64,000 nucleotides of DNA from Sphingomonas sp. TDK1 (lineage in GTDB: Bacteria > Pseudomonadota > Alphaproteobacteria > Sphingomonadales > Sphingomonadaceae). Under the pieces are notes generated by a model, which had not been told where the DNA came from, searched no databases, and was given only the letters and a program-made list of their open reading frames with translations. The first letter of the stretch is position 1. Each line of letters starts with the position of its first letter. The DNA lies in NCBI RefSeq assembly GCF_001650735.1, contig NZ_LXVY01000027.1, forward strand, positions 124,001 to 188,000. The letters run 5' to 3'. The translations under genes were made by a program, and so were the position numbers. Below are positions 34,734 to 44,601 of the stretch, piece by piece.

Positions 34734-37214
34734 ATGACTGACGTGTCCACGCTTTCTCCTCCGGCCGCATCCATGCCGGCATTTCTTCTCGGTGGAGGAG
34801 ACTGCGCACGGGCGATCGCGGCCAAGGACTGGACCGATACCCCGCTGGGCCCGGTCGAAGATTGGGCGGAATGTTTCAAGACCACGATCGCGATCATGCT
34901 GCGCTCCGCGGTGCCGATCGTGATGCTGTGGGGTGAGGACGGGGTGCTGCTGTACAACGACGCCTATTCCGGCTTCGCTGGGCACCGCCATCCGATGCTG
35001 CTCGGCGCCAAGGTGCGCGACGCTTGGCCCGAGGCCGTCGACTTCAACGCGCATGTCATGGAAGTCGGGCTCGCCGGCGGCACGCTGCATTACCGCGACC
35101 AGGAACTGACGCTGGATCGGCATGGCCGGCCCGAACAGGTCTGGATGAACATGGACTTCTCGCCGGCGATCGACGCCAATGGCGATCCGGTCGGCGTCAT
35201 TTGCTTTCTGGCCGAGACCACCGAACGCGTCGCCGCGGAACGGCGATCCGACTTCCTGCTGGCGCTCGCAGACGCCTTGCGCCCGCTTACCACGCCCGCC
35301 GACATCATGCGCGTTGCGGCCGATCGGCTGGGCGCCCATCTGCGGGCCAGCCGCGTCTTCTACGCCGAAATCGCCAGCGGCTGGATGACGGTGGAGCGCG
35401 ACTTCAGCGACGGTGTGTCGTCGATCGTCGGCGAACATTCGCTGGAGGCATTCGGTCCCGATCTGCTGAGCGCCTACCGTATGGGTACGCCGATCGTCAT
35501 GCGCGACGTGCCCGGCGACCAGCGACTGAACGAGGAGGCTCGTGCCGGCCTCTGTTCGCGGCAGGTCGGCGCTTTTATCGACGTGGTGCTGTTCCAGGAC
35601 GATCATCAGGTGGGGTTGCTCGCGGTGCAGAGCGCGACCCCGCGCGACTGGACCGCTTCCGAGCAGAGCCTGGTCGAGGAGGCCGCGGAGCGCGTGAAGG
35701 TGGCCGTGGAGCGCGCCCGTGCCGAGCGGGACCGGCTATGGACCCTGTCGCAGGACATGCTGGCCCGCGCCGACTTCGACGGGATGATGTCGGCGGTAAG
35801 CCCGGCATGGACGACAATCCTCGGCTGGAGCGAGAACGCGCTCCTCACCCGCGGCTATGCCACTTTCATGCATCCCGACGACATGGCCGCGACGCTGGTG
35901 GCAATCGAGGGCATGCGGGCCAGCCGACTGCCGACGCGCTTCGAGAATCGCATCGCCACCAAGGACGGCGAATGGAAGTCCATCGAATGGACGGTTGCGC
36001 CCGAGCCCGATGGGCGCAACTTCGTCGCGGTGGGGCGCGATCTCAGCGAAGCCAAGGCACGTGAAGCCGAACTTCGGCTGGCACAGGAAGCGCTGCGCCA
36101 GAGCCAGAAGATGGAAGCCATGGGCAGCCTGACCGGCGGCGTCGCGCACGACTTCAACAACCTGCTGACGCCCATCATCGGCTCGCTCGATCTGCTCGTC
36201 CGCAAGCAGTTGGGCAGCGACCGCGAGCAACGGCTGATCGAAGGCGCACTACAATCTGCAGAGCGGGCCAAGACGCTGGTCCAGCGCCTGCTTGCCTTCG
36301 CGCGCCGGCAACCGCTGCAGGCGACCGCCGTCGATGTGGTGCAGCTCGTCGAGGGCATGGCCAGTCTTATCGAGGCGACATTGGGCCCGACGATCGCTGT
36401 GCGCGTCGACCTGGATCGCGCGATGCCGCCCGCCAAGGCGGATCTCAACCAGCTGGAAATGGCGGTGCTCAATCTGGCGGTGAATGCGCGCGATGCGATG
36501 CCGGACGGCGGCGAGCTGTTGCTGAAGGCACATCGCGAAAGCGTGCGCGACGGCCATGCCAGCGGGCTGCCGCGCGGCCATTATATCCGCCTGAGCGTGG
36601 GCGACACCGGTATCGGCATGGATGCCGATACCATGGAGCGCGCGGCGGAGCCGTTTTTCTCGACCAAGGGCGTCGGGCGGGGCACGGGGCTGGGCCTTTC
36701 CATGGTGCATGGCCTTACCGCGCAGCTCGGTGGTCGGCTGGCAATCGACAGCGCGCCGGGCCGGGGCACCACGATCACGCTCTGGCTGCCGATCAGCGCG
36801 ACGGCGGTGCTCGAAGATCCCGTCCAAACCCCGCCCGCAGCGAAGGACAAGGGCATGGGCCTGGCGCTGTTGCTGGAGGACGAAGAGCTCGTCCGCATGA
36901 GCACGGCCCACATGCTCTCCGATCTCGGCTATGACGTGGTCGAAGCCGCCTCGGCGGAAGAAGCCCTGCGGCTGATCGGCGAGGGGCTGACGCCGGATCT
37001 GGTCGTCACGGACCACCTCATGCCGGGCATGAGCGGGGTGCAGCTGGCCCGGACGCTGAAGGCGGATCGCCCCCAGCTGCCCGTGCTGATCGTCTCGGGC
37101 TATGCCGAGGAGGAAGGCATGGATCCCGACCTGCCGCGCCTGACCAAGCCGTTCCGAAGCGCGGAGCTGGCCGGCAGCCTTTCCGCGCTTTCCTGCCTTC
37201 CCGCGGGCGCCTGA
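34734..37214 (+). CDS. Hybrid sensor histidine kinase with PAS, GAF and receiver
   Basis: An 826-residue cytoplasmic kinase with no membrane helix. Order: PAS (about residues 45-165), GAF (175-335), second PAS (345-450), HisKA with the acceptor His in GGVAHDFNNLLTPIIGSL, HATPase (AVLNLAVNARDAMPDGG, GTGLGLSMV) and a C-terminal receiver with its acceptor Asp in VVTDHLMPGMSG and Lys in LTKPF. Such hybrid kinases feed a phosphorelay, often the general-stress network of sphingomonads. ATG 34734 starts the family-like sequence. The gene is alone between a TIM-barrel gene and a convergent GH3 gene. Confidence 0.9.
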   Translation: MTDVSTLSPPAASMPAFLLGGGDCARAIAAKDWTDTPLGPVEDWAECFKTTIAIMLRSAVPIVMLWGEDGVLLYNDAYSGFAGHRHPMLLGAKVRDAWPEAVDFNAHVMEVGLAGGTLHYRDQELTLDRHGRPEQVWMNMDFSPAIDANGDPVGVICFLAETTERVAAERRSDFLLALADALRPLTTPADIMRVAADRLGAHLRASRVFYAEIASGWMTVERDFSDGVSSIVGEHSLEAFGPDLLSAYRMGTPIVMRDVPGDQRLNEEARAGLCSRQVGAFIDVVLFQDDHQVGLLAVQSATPRDWTASEQSLVEEAAERVKVAVERARAERDRLWTLSQDMLARADFDGMMSAVSPAWTTILGWSENALLTRGYATFMHPDDMAATLVAIEGMRASRLPTRFENRIATKDGEWKSIEWTVAPEPDGRNFVAVGRDLSEAKAREAELRLAQEALRQSQKMEAMGSLTGGVAHDFNNLLTPIIGSLDLLVRKQLGSDREQRLIEGALQSAERAKTLVQRLLAFARRQPLQATAVDVVQLVEGMASLIEATLGPTIAVRVDLDRAMPPAKADLNQLEMAVLNLAVNARDAMPDGGELLLKAHRESVRDGHASGLPRGHYIRLSVGDTGIGMDADTMERAAEPFFSTKGVGRGTGLGLSMVHGLTAQLGGRLAIDSAPGRGTTITLWLPISATAVLEDPVQTPPAAKDKGMGLALLLEDEELVRMSTAHMLSDLGYDVVEAASAEEALRLIGEGLTPDLVVTDHLMPGMSGVQLARTLKADRPQLPVLIVSGYAEEEGMDPDLPRLTKPFRSAELAGSLSALSCLPAGA

Positions 37215-37290
37215 TCCAAGAATCGCGCCGTGCAGCGACGCGCGACGCGATCTCGGTGGACATCGTTCCCGTGCCCGCTGTGGTCCTGGG

Positions 37291-39456
37291 CTATTTGCCC
37301 AAGGCGCGTGCGGGCAGCGCGATGCTTGCCTCCAGTCCCGCCGCCATCGCCGAGGGGGCGCTGACGAAGCGGTAGGTCGCTGCCGGCACGCGCCAGCCTT
37401 GCGCGGTCCAGTCCGCCAGTATTTTCGGCTCGATCGGGATGGAGACCGTACGCTGTTCGCCCGGCGCGAGCGCGATCCGGGCAAAGCCGGCAAGGCGATG
37501 CACTTCGGTCGCCCCCCGGCCGACCAGATAAAGCTGCACGACTTCGGCCCCGGCCACCTTGCCCGTGTTGCGCACGGTGACCGTGGCGGAGGGCTGGCTT
37601 CCGCCGCGTAGCTGCAGGCCCGATTGCTCGAACCGGGTATAGCTCAGGCCATGCCCGAACGGGAACAGCGGTTTCAGTCCCTTGCCGGCATACCAGCGAT
37701 AGCCGACCTCCGCCCCTTCGGGATAGCGGACCGTCCCCGGTGCGCCTTCGGGCTGGCCCCAGCCGGGGATCTCGGCGCGGGGGAGCTGGGTTTCGTCCGC
37801 CGGGAAGCTGATCGGCAGCCGGCCCGAGGGATTGACCTTGCCGGTCAGCACATCGGCGATCGCCGCGCCGCCCTCCTGCCCCGGATACCATGCCTCGACC
37901 ACGGCCTTCACCTTGCCCAGCCAGGGCATCTTCACCGGATTGCCGGTCTCCAGCACCACGATCGTGTTGGGATTGGCGGCGGCGACGGCCGCGATCAGCG
38001 CGTCCTGCCCTTCCGGCAGCGTCATGCTGAAGTCGCTGCCTTCGCTGCTCCACGCCGTTGCGAACACGATGACCACGTCCGACTGCTTGGCGAAGGCGGT
38101 CGCGGCGGCGAGGTCATAGCCGCTGTCATACTCCACCTTGGCCCCCGGCATGGCCGCGGCCAGCGCACGCAGCGGCGAGGAGGGCATGTAGAGCTGGCGC
38201 GCCCAGGGCCCCATCATGCCGCGCCCGCCCAGCGGCAGCACCGTCACCGGCCCCTTGGGCGTGACCTGGCTCGACCCGCCGCCCGAGAGCACGCCGAGAT
38301 CGGCATGACCGCCGATCACCGCGACCGACTTGGCACCCGCCAGCGGCAGCACATCGCCTTCGTTCTTGAGCAGCACGATGCCCGCCGCGGCCACCGCCCG
38401 CGCATCGGCGGCATGGGCGGCTTCGTCGATCGCGCCTTCCGCCAGCGGCGCATCGGCGCCCACGGCGTAGAGCGAGCGCAGGATCCGCCGCACGCTTTCG
38501 CGCACCCGCTCCATCGGCACCCGGCCGGCCGCCACTTCGGCGCGCAGCGGCTTGTCGAAGAACACCTGCTTGTCGAGCTGCGCGCCCGATTGCTGGTCGA
38601 GTCCCTTGGCGAAATAGCTGACGTCGTGCACCGCGCCCCAATCGGACATCACCCAGCCGGGAAAGGCCCAGTCGCGCTTCAGCACCTGGTTCAGCAGGAA
38701 GTCGTTGCCGCAGGCATAGTCGCCGTTGACGCGGTTATAGGCGCACATCACCGATCCCGGCTTGCCGTCTTCAATCGCCAGCTGGAAGGCGAGCAGGTCG
38801 CTTTCCCGGAACGGCCTTTCGTCGATCTGCGCGTCGATCGTGTTGCGCAGCGTCTCCTGATCGTTGAGCGCGAAATGCTTGATCGTCGAGACGACCTTCT
38901 GGCTTTGGATGCCCCGGATCGAAGCCCCCGCCAGCCGCCCGGCGAGCAGCGGATCCTCGCCCAGATATTCGAAGTTGCGGCCGTTGCGCGGATCGCGCGC
39001 CAGGTTCACGCCACCGGCGAGCAGGATGTTGAAGCCCTTTTGCCGCGTTTCGTTGCCGGCCACCGCGCCGCCCTTGAAGGCGAGCTCCGGGCTCCAAGTC
39101 GCCGCCAGCGCGAGTCCCGAGGGCAAGGCAGTCGAGTAATCGCCCTTGCGCAGCTGGAGCGGGTTGGCGACGCCCAGGCTGGCATCGGTTTCGTACAGAT
39201 CGGGAATGCCGAGCCGCGGCACGCCGGGAATCCAGCCCGCGGTGGGCTTCAGGTCGGCGCGCGGCAGCGGCGGCGTACCGGGAAAGGCGATCGGCATGAT
39301 GCCGTGGAGCAGCTGGAACCGCTCGTCGTCGGTCATCTTCGCCTCGGTCGCGCGGGCGCGCGCATCCGCGGGATCGGCGCCCTTCGGTGCCGTCTGCGCC
39401 ATCGCCGTGCCGCTCATCAGCCCCAGGACGAGCCAACCCAAATTGATCTTCTTCAT
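37291..39456 (-). CDS. GH3 beta-glucosidase, secreted
   Basis: A 721-residue exported glycoside hydrolase of family 3 (signal peptide ending AMAQT). The N-terminal barrel has the GH3 signatures KHFALND and the nucleophile Asp in GWVMSDWGAVHD near residue 272. The second domain has VAVIGGHAD, and a fibronectin-III-like domain ends the protein (FGHGLSYTRF, then VRNTGKVAGAEVVQLY). It would cleave beta-linked glucose or xylose from oligosaccharides or aryl glycosides. It is the last gene of the catabolic operon, 15 bp after the tannase-family gene, so glucosylated phenolics are likely substrates. Confidence 0.92.
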   Translation of the reverse strand: MKKINLGWLVLGLMSGTAMAQTAPKGADPADARARATEAKMTDDERFQLLHGIMPIAFPGTPPLPRADLKPTAGWIPGVPRLGIPDLYETDASLGVANPLQLRKGDYSTALPSGLALAATWSPELAFKGGAVAGNETRQKGFNILLAGGVNLARDPRNGRNFEYLGEDPLLAGRLAGASIRGIQSQKVVSTIKHFALNDQETLRNTIDAQIDERPFRESDLLAFQLAIEDGKPGSVMCAYNRVNGDYACGNDFLLNQVLKRDWAFPGWVMSDWGAVHDVSYFAKGLDQQSGAQLDKQVFFDKPLRAEVAAGRVPMERVRESVRRILRSLYAVGADAPLAEGAIDEAAHAADARAVAAAGIVLLKNEGDVLPLAGAKSVAVIGGHADLGVLSGGGSSQVTPKGPVTVLPLGGRGMMGPWARQLYMPSSPLRALAAAMPGAKVEYDSGYDLAAATAFAKQSDVVIVFATAWSSEGSDFSMTLPEGQDALIAAVAAANPNTIVVLETGNPVKMPWLGKVKAVVEAWYPGQEGGAAIADVLTGKVNPSGRLPISFPADETQLPRAEIPGWGQPEGAPGTVRYPEGAEVGYRWYAGKGLKPLFPFGHGLSYTRFEQSGLQLRGGSQPSATVTVRNTGKVAGAEVVQLYLVGRGATEVHRLAGFARIALAPGEQRTVSIPIEPKILADWTAQGWRVPAATYRFVSAPSAMAAGLEASIALPARALGK

Positions 39457-39471
39457 GTCCCTCTCCCCTTT

Positions 39472-40953
39472 TTATCGTCGGATGCGCACCGGACGCGGTG
39501 CCGCGCAGATGAAGTCGCTTTCCTTGGTGCCGTCCCCGCTGCGATGCACGGCGCGTGCCGGATAGGCGCAGATCGGCCGGGTCGCACCCTCGGCGAGCGT
39601 GCCGGTAAGACGGGCAGGTGCGCGCCCCTGCTCCACCCAGCGCTCGATCGCCGCCTGCGCATCGAACCGGTTCGGCCCGTCGCCGCCGCCGCAATGCCCC
39701 ATGCCCGGCACGAGAAACAGCCGGTACCAGTCCGCCGCCGCGCCCGTCCGCGCGAGCATTGCCCGGCGATAAGCGAGCGTATCGAGCGGCGACACCACCG
39801 GATCGGCGAGGCCGTGATAGACGAGCAACCTGCCGCCCCGCGCGCGATAGGCGCGCAGGTCCGGGTCGGTGGCGTCGATCACCGGCGACAGACGCCGCAT
39901 CGCGGCGGGCAGGTCGCGCGCATAGGAGAAGCGCCACCAGTTCCAGGCTGGATCGTCGAACGCCCAGACCCGCCAGAAATTGACCCGCATCGGCTGGCTG
40001 GGCTGGCGCGGATCCGCCCAATAGGCGCTCCATCCCGCCTCGCTGCCGGGCAGCCAGGGGAAGGTGACCTGCGCGCCACGCGCATCGCGCACCCCCGCCT
40101 GCATCGCGCGCACCGCCGCCACCTTTTCGGCGCTGAGGCAGTCGCCGGTCTGCCCAGGACGGCACAGCAGCGCAGCCGGATCGGGGCGACACTCTAGCGG
40201 GTCGTTCAGCCAGCGATCGCCGGGCAATCCCCCGGCCGCCTTGCCATTGGCACCGCGACACAAAGCGAAGCTCTGCGCGGCGAGCAGCTTCAGGTCTTGC
40301 CTATCCAGGATCGGGGTCTGATCGTCGCCTTCTCGGTGGTTCGACAGATATTGCCACAGGAACGCAGCGTTGAGGCGCACCCGGTTGGACCCCGGCGCAC
40401 CGGCGACGATGCCGTCGAAGTCGCGCGGGAAACGCTGCGCCTCCATCATCGCCTGATGGCCACCCGTCGAGCAGCCGTTGAAATAGCTGTACGCCGCGGC
40501 GCGACCGTAGAAGCGCGCCACCAGCTGCTTGGCGGCCAGCGCGGTCGCATGGACCGCGCGCCACCCCCAGTCGGGGATCGCTTGCGGACGGCCGCGGGCG
40601 AAGTCGGGATCATCGCCTTCGTGCCCGGTATCGGTCGCGACCACCGCGCTGCCGCGCGCCAGCCCCTCCGCCATCGCGGCTTCGGGCAGGGCCGAGGCAT
40701 AGCCGCCATTGCCGAACATCTGGAACCGGCCGCTCCAGCTATGCGGCAACCAGAGTTCATAGCCGATCCGCGAGCCCGGTACCGGATGCAGCGTGCCGAT
40801 CACCCGGCAATGCGCGGGCAAGGCTCGTCCGGATACTACCCGCACCTCCGCCCTTTCGGTGCGGATGTCGGGGATCTGCCGCGCCAGCGCCGCGCAGGCG
40901 GACTCGGGCGCGGCCGGGGTCGCCAACGCCAGGGCAAGGCTAGCGAAGGACAT
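39472..40953 (-). CDS. Tannase/feruloyl esterase family hydrolase
   Basis: A 493-residue secreted protein of the tannase family. The nucleophile is S162 in NGCSTGGHQAMM, next to C161, and the distal HC pair is in GMGHCGGG, together the CS-D-HC motif in which a disulfide joins the Ser and His neighbours. The acid lies near YHGLADPVV. A lid domain with extra Cys pairs lies between. The family cleaves gallate, ferulate or other aromatic esters, and also MHET-like diesters. It overlaps the upstream hydrolase by 14 nt and the GH3 gene follows after 15 bp. The N-terminal signal is short. Confidence 0.9.
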   Translation of the reverse strand: MSFASLALALATPAAPESACAALARQIPDIRTERAEVRVVSGRALPAHCRVIGTLHPVPGSRIGYELWLPHSWSGRFQMFGNGGYASALPEAAMAEGLARGSAVVATDTGHEGDDPDFARGRPQAIPDWGWRAVHATALAAKQLVARFYGRAAAYSYFNGCSTGGHQAMMEAQRFPRDFDGIVAGAPGSNRVRLNAAFLWQYLSNHREGDDQTPILDRQDLKLLAAQSFALCRGANGKAAGGLPGDRWLNDPLECRPDPAALLCRPGQTGDCLSAEKVAAVRAMQAGVRDARGAQVTFPWLPGSEAGWSAYWADPRQPSQPMRVNFWRVWAFDDPAWNWWRFSYARDLPAAMRRLSPVIDATDPDLRAYRARGGRLLVYHGLADPVVSPLDTLAYRRAMLARTGAAADWYRLFLVPGMGHCGGGDGPNRFDAQAAIERWVEQGRAPARLTGTLAEGATRPICAYPARAVHRSGDGTKESDFICAAPRPVRIRR

Positions 40954-42934
40954 CGCTCTTCTCGGCCTGGTCGATCAGCCGCGCCCCGTCGTCCGCCAGC
41001 AGCCAGCCTTGCGCGATCTGCTCCGCCACCACCGCGCGGACCCGCGCGACGAAGCCTGCATGGTCGCGGTAGCGCGCCTCCAGCGACGGGCGCGGATCGC
41101 CCTTGGCGCGACGTTCGGCCTCGGTGCGGGCGAAGGGGATGAAGCCGCCGATAAAGCCGCAATTCCCGCCCGCTCCATAGCCGCGCGCCAGCTGGTTCCA
41201 GCCGGTATAGGTGCCGAGCGGCACCAGCAGCTGGACGGAGGGCACGCCCGCCATTTCGTTGCCGTCGGCATTCACCCGCGGGACCAGCTGCGGGATCGTC
41301 CCCCGCACCGCCGGCGGCTGGCGGGTGAGCACGCCGCTGAGATCAACGGCGTGAAAGCCGGGACCGAAATCATAGTCGGGCAGCTGGTTGAGCATGCCGG
41401 TGGGGCTCGGCGCGCCGGGGATGGCAGGCCAGCCCATTGCCGAGGCGGTCGCTTCCACCAGATCGCCCGTGACCAGCATCGGGTAGCGGCTCGGTGGCGG
41501 CGCCTTGCCGGTCCGTACCCAATCAGCCAGCGCCTTCAGCAGGGCACGCCGGGTATCCGTCGAAGGATTGGGATTGAACGCCAGCGTGCAGGCGGGCGCT
41601 CCGGGGAAGGCCTTGTCGCCGTCCAGCGGGAAGCCGCCGATATAGGAGCCGCCATGCGTCACGCTGGGGAAATAGTAGCGGCGGACATTGGCCGGCAGCG
41701 GCGCGTCCACCCTGGCATCGGTGCCGATCAGCCCCGGCGACATGCGCAGGCCCCAGAACTCGGCCGAGCCGAAGGTCTCGACGATCTTCGGGCAGGTGCG
41801 CGTCGCGGTGCAGCGGTCGAGCAGGCTGGAGACGCCCCTGCCTCGCCTTTTATCGTCGTAGCGGCTCCACCACAGGCTGCCCTCGCTGCCGGGCTCGAAC
41901 ATGCCCGCCGCGCCGCCGGGAACGCCGAAGCGGATGTTGAGCGGCACCTGCCGCGCGGCGATGTTCGGGTTGGCGCCGTCGAATATCTGGTGCCCGTCCT
42001 CGGCCTGGTTGAAGCCGAGGGCGATCAGGCTCCGGACGAAATTGCCCGACTGCGACGTGCCGCTGACGATCGCCCAGCGGATCGCGCCCGCCAGCGGATT
42101 GGGCGTCCCGGCATCGTCGGCCTTGGCGAAGCGCAGGAATGCATTGAGATCGCGCACCGCCGCGAAGCCGATGCCCAGCACCTTGGGATCCTTGCCGCGA
42201 TAGACCAGCGTATAGCCCTTGGCGGCATCGAACCCGCCGCGCAGGCAGAGCTGGTGCGGATCGGGCGTGCCGGGAAAGGGCTGGGTGCGGCAATCGGCGA
42301 AGGCCCAGTCCCGCGCGGCGATCGCCTCGCGCGGCGCGTCTTCGCCTGCCTGCGCGAACAGCGTCGCCCGGCGGGTGTCCAGCGACACCGGCAGCGGGCG
42401 CGGCGTCGGGCGGCCGATGCCCCCGACGATGGGCTGGCTGGCCGTCGTGGTGGCGACGCCGGTGAAGCGCTGAAGCACCCAGCCGGTCAACCCCGATGCG
42501 GTGGGCACCGCAAGCGTCTGGATGCCCGGCTGCGGCGCGATGTCGCCCTGCCACCCGCTCACCACCCGCACATGGTCTTCGGCGTCGGCGGCGACGTCGC
42601 CATTGCCGCGATTGGGCACGTCGTACACCAGGAAGCCGCTGGCGCGCGCAGGGTCGGCAGGCAAGGCGATGGCGAAGGTCGCCCGGTAGCCGACCCGGCC
42701 ATCCTTCTGCCGGGGCGCGGCGGCGAGATCGGTGATGATCGCATTGCGACGGTCGCGCGGGTCGATCGCACCCTCATAATAGCCGCGCAGGATCACATAG
42801 GCGGGCGCGCCGGGCCGTACCGCCGGCACCTCGCGCCGCTGCTCGACGACGAAGCGGGTGACCCGCGCCTGCGTAGCGCTTGTCCCCAACAGCGTGGCCG
42901 TGGCAGCCGCCAGCAACAGGCGATGGCGCATCAT
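40940..42934 (-). CDS. Abhydrolase_10-type alpha/beta hydrolase, secreted
   Basis: A 664-residue exported protein (signal to about ATQA) of the alpha/beta-hydrolase-domain family PF20091. An N-terminal beta domain (RFVVEQRREV, YDVPNRGNGDV) precedes the catalytic part, where the likely nucleophile is in SGTSQSGNFVRSL. The C-terminal region has a conserved His-rich loop (FPSVTHGGSYIGG). Members are poorly characterised esterases or hydrolases of lipophilic or aromatic esters. Its start overlaps the AtuA-like small gene by 4 nt and its end overlaps the tannase gene. Confidence 0.85.
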   Translation of the reverse strand: MMRHRLLLAAATATLLGTSATQARVTRFVVEQRREVPAVRPGAPAYVILRGYYEGAIDPRDRRNAIITDLAAAPRQKDGRVGYRATFAIALPADPARASGFLVYDVPNRGNGDVAADAEDHVRVVSGWQGDIAPQPGIQTLAVPTASGLTGWVLQRFTGVATTTASQPIVGGIGRPTPRPLPVSLDTRRATLFAQAGEDAPREAIAARDWAFADCRTQPFPGTPDPHQLCLRGGFDAAKGYTLVYRGKDPKVLGIGFAAVRDLNAFLRFAKADDAGTPNPLAGAIRWAIVSGTSQSGNFVRSLIALGFNQAEDGHQIFDGANPNIAARQVPLNIRFGVPGGAAGMFEPGSEGSLWWSRYDDKRRGRGVSSLLDRCTATRTCPKIVETFGSAEFWGLRMSPGLIGTDARVDAPLPANVRRYYFPSVTHGGSYIGGFPLDGDKAFPGAPACTLAFNPNPSTDTRRALLKALADWVRTGKAPPPSRYPMLVTGDLVEATASAMGWPAIPGAPSPTGMLNQLPDYDFGPGFHAVDLSGVLTRQPPAVRGTIPQLVPRVNADGNEMAGVPSVQLLVPLGTYTGWNQLARGYGAGGNCGFIGGFIPFARTEAERRAKGDPRPSLEARYRDHAGFVARVRAVVAEQIAQGWLLADDGARLIDQAEKSDVLR

Positions 42935-43260
42935 TCCGCATCCTTTCCGGGCATGTCGGCGTCGATCGGCAGGTCGAGCAGTTGCGCGCCCAGCGACTTG
43001 CCGTGCGCATCGAGCGCCAGCGAGCGGGTGACGCCGCCGCTCAGCGCGCCCTCCAGCACGAAGTTGAGCGCGCCCAGCCCCGGCAAGGCATAGCGGGTCG
43101 CCTGCCGCACCCGGAGGCCGGCGAGATGCGCCAGCACGCGCGGTACGGTCACCGCCGCGAACAGCCGCGGATAGTCGGCCGGATCGAAGGCGATCACCGA
43201 GATCTGCGAGAGGTCGCCCTTGTCGCCGGTACGGACATGGGCAAGGTCGCCGAGCAGCAT
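42931..43260 (-). CDS. AtuA-like ferredoxin-fold protein (separate C-terminal domain)
   Basis: A 109-residue protein matching the small C-terminal domain found in AtuA/DUF1446 proteins: LAHVRTGDKGDLSQIS, then RVLAHLAGL, then LGALNFVLEGALSGGVTRSL. Here it is a separate gene, its ATG directly following the TGA of the large AtuA-like gene (TGAATG). GGAGG lies 5 bp before the start, so it is translated on its own. It probably forms one enzyme with the upstream product. Confidence 0.85.
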   Translation of the reverse strand: MLLGDLAHVRTGDKGDLSQISVIAFDPADYPRLFAAVTVPRVLAHLAGLRVRQATRYALPGLGALNFVLEGALSGGVTRSLALDAHGKSLGAQLLDLPIDADMPGKDAE

Positions 43261-44601
43261 TCAGGCCTCCACCAGCGTGATGGCGGGCCGCACCTGCGCC
43301 GCCGGGATCAGCGTCGAGGCGACGGCAAGCACCGGGCGCACCGTCGCCGTCGCGCCGCCGCCGCCGAAGGGCCCGTTGGTGTACAGGGCCTCGACCTCCC
43401 GCCCGATCAGCGCCGCCGCCTCTGCCGTGGCCGAGCGTCCGACGACGCGCAGCCGCACCTCGCGCGGGTCGACCGCCGGCGGCCGGCCGGTCCGATCAAC
43501 CGAGTCGAGCCCGATCAACGTGCTTTGCAGCTCGGTCACCGGGGCATTGATGATCGCCAGGCGCTCCTCGACGATGGCGGCGGCGAGCCGGGCGCGCCCG
43601 ACGGCGCCGGGCCCCGCGTAGGAAATCTGCCCTTCGCCGATAAAGCCGTCGTCATAGCCGATCGAGACCTTCAGCGCCTCGGGCCGTGGTCGACCGTCGC
43701 CGCCGGAGACCGCGATGCGGTCGGGGCCGAGCTCGGCAAAGCGCACCGACCGGAAATCGGCAATCACGTCAGCCTGGGGATAGGCGCCCGGATCGAGGAT
43801 CTCGTACAGGAGCTGCTCCTTGCAGCTGGCCAGCGTCAGCGCGCCGCCCGATCCGGCGACCTTGCCGAGCACGGCGCTCGCATCCGCCGCCACTTCGGCG
43901 AAGGGAAAGCCCAGGCGGGCGAGGCCGGGCACCTGCTTGCGGCCGTTATCGCCGAAATAGCCGCCGGTCAGCTGGCCGGCGCATTCGAGCAGATGGCCGA
44001 TCACGGTGGCGCGGCCCATCAACGCCGCGTCGTCCAGCGACCAGCCGAACGCATGCACCATCGGGCCGACGAACAGCGCGGGGTCCCCCACCCGCCCGGT
44101 AATCACCACCTCGGCGCCCTGCGCCAGCGCGTCGGCGATCGGCCCGGCGCCCAGATAGGCGTTGGCGGAGACGATACGGACGAGATCGGCGCTGGTACCC
44201 GGACGGTCGATCAGCGGACGATCGGCGCCGCGGATCCGGTCGAGCACGTCGTCGCCAGTGACGGCAGCAATGCGCAGGCCCCGCAGGCCCATGTCGCGCG
44301 CGAGCGCGGCGACGGCATGGGCGGCACCGACCGGGTTGGCGGCACCCGCATTGGTGACGATCCGCACGCCGCGCGCGCGCGCCGCCGGCAGCACCCGGCG
44401 CATCCGTTCCAGCAACAGCGGATCGAAGCCGCCTTGGCGGTCGCTCTGGCGCAGCTGCTGCGCGGCGGCGATGGTGCGTTCGGCCAGGCATTCGAAGACG
44501 AGGAAATCGAGATCGCCCTGCTCGACCAGCTCCAGCGCCGGTTCGATCCGATCGCCTGCGAAGCCGGCGCCGGCGCCGATGCGGAGGGTATCCGGTCTCA
44601 C
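43261..44601 (-). CDS. AtuA-family (DUF1446) protein, main domain
   Basis: A 446-residue DUF1446 protein starting at GTG 44601 ([18 protein letters not shown]). Conserved family pieces include [37 protein letters not shown] and [15 protein letters not shown]. AtuA takes part in acyclic terpene use and is suggested to act on CoA esters or to hydrate/isomerise them, but the reaction is not established. The start overlaps the transporter stop by 4 nt. The C-terminal domain normally fused to it is encoded by the next gene. The operon context with aromatic-ester hydrolases suggests another carboxylate substrate. Confidence 0.87.
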   Translation of the reverse strand: MRPDTLRIGAGAGFAGDRIEPALELVEQGDLDFLVFECLAERTIAAAQQLRQSDRQGGFDPLLLERMRRVLPAARARGVRIVTNAGAANPVGAAHAVAALARDMGLRGLRIAAVTGDDVLDRIRGADRPLIDRPGTSADLVRIVSANAYLGAGPIADALAQGAEVVITGRVGDPALFVGPMVHAFGWSLDDAALMGRATVIGHLLECAGQLTGGYFGDNGRKQVPGLARLGFPFAEVAADASAVLGKVAGSGGALTLASCKEQLLYEILDPGAYPQADVIADFRSVRFAELGPDRIAVSGGDGRPRPEALKVSIGYDDGFIGEGQISYAGPGAVGRARLAAAIVEERLAIINAPVTELQSTLIGLDSVDRTGRPPAVDPREVRLRVVGRSATAEAAALIGREVEALYTNGPFGGGGATATVRPVLAVASTLIPAAQVRPAITLVEA

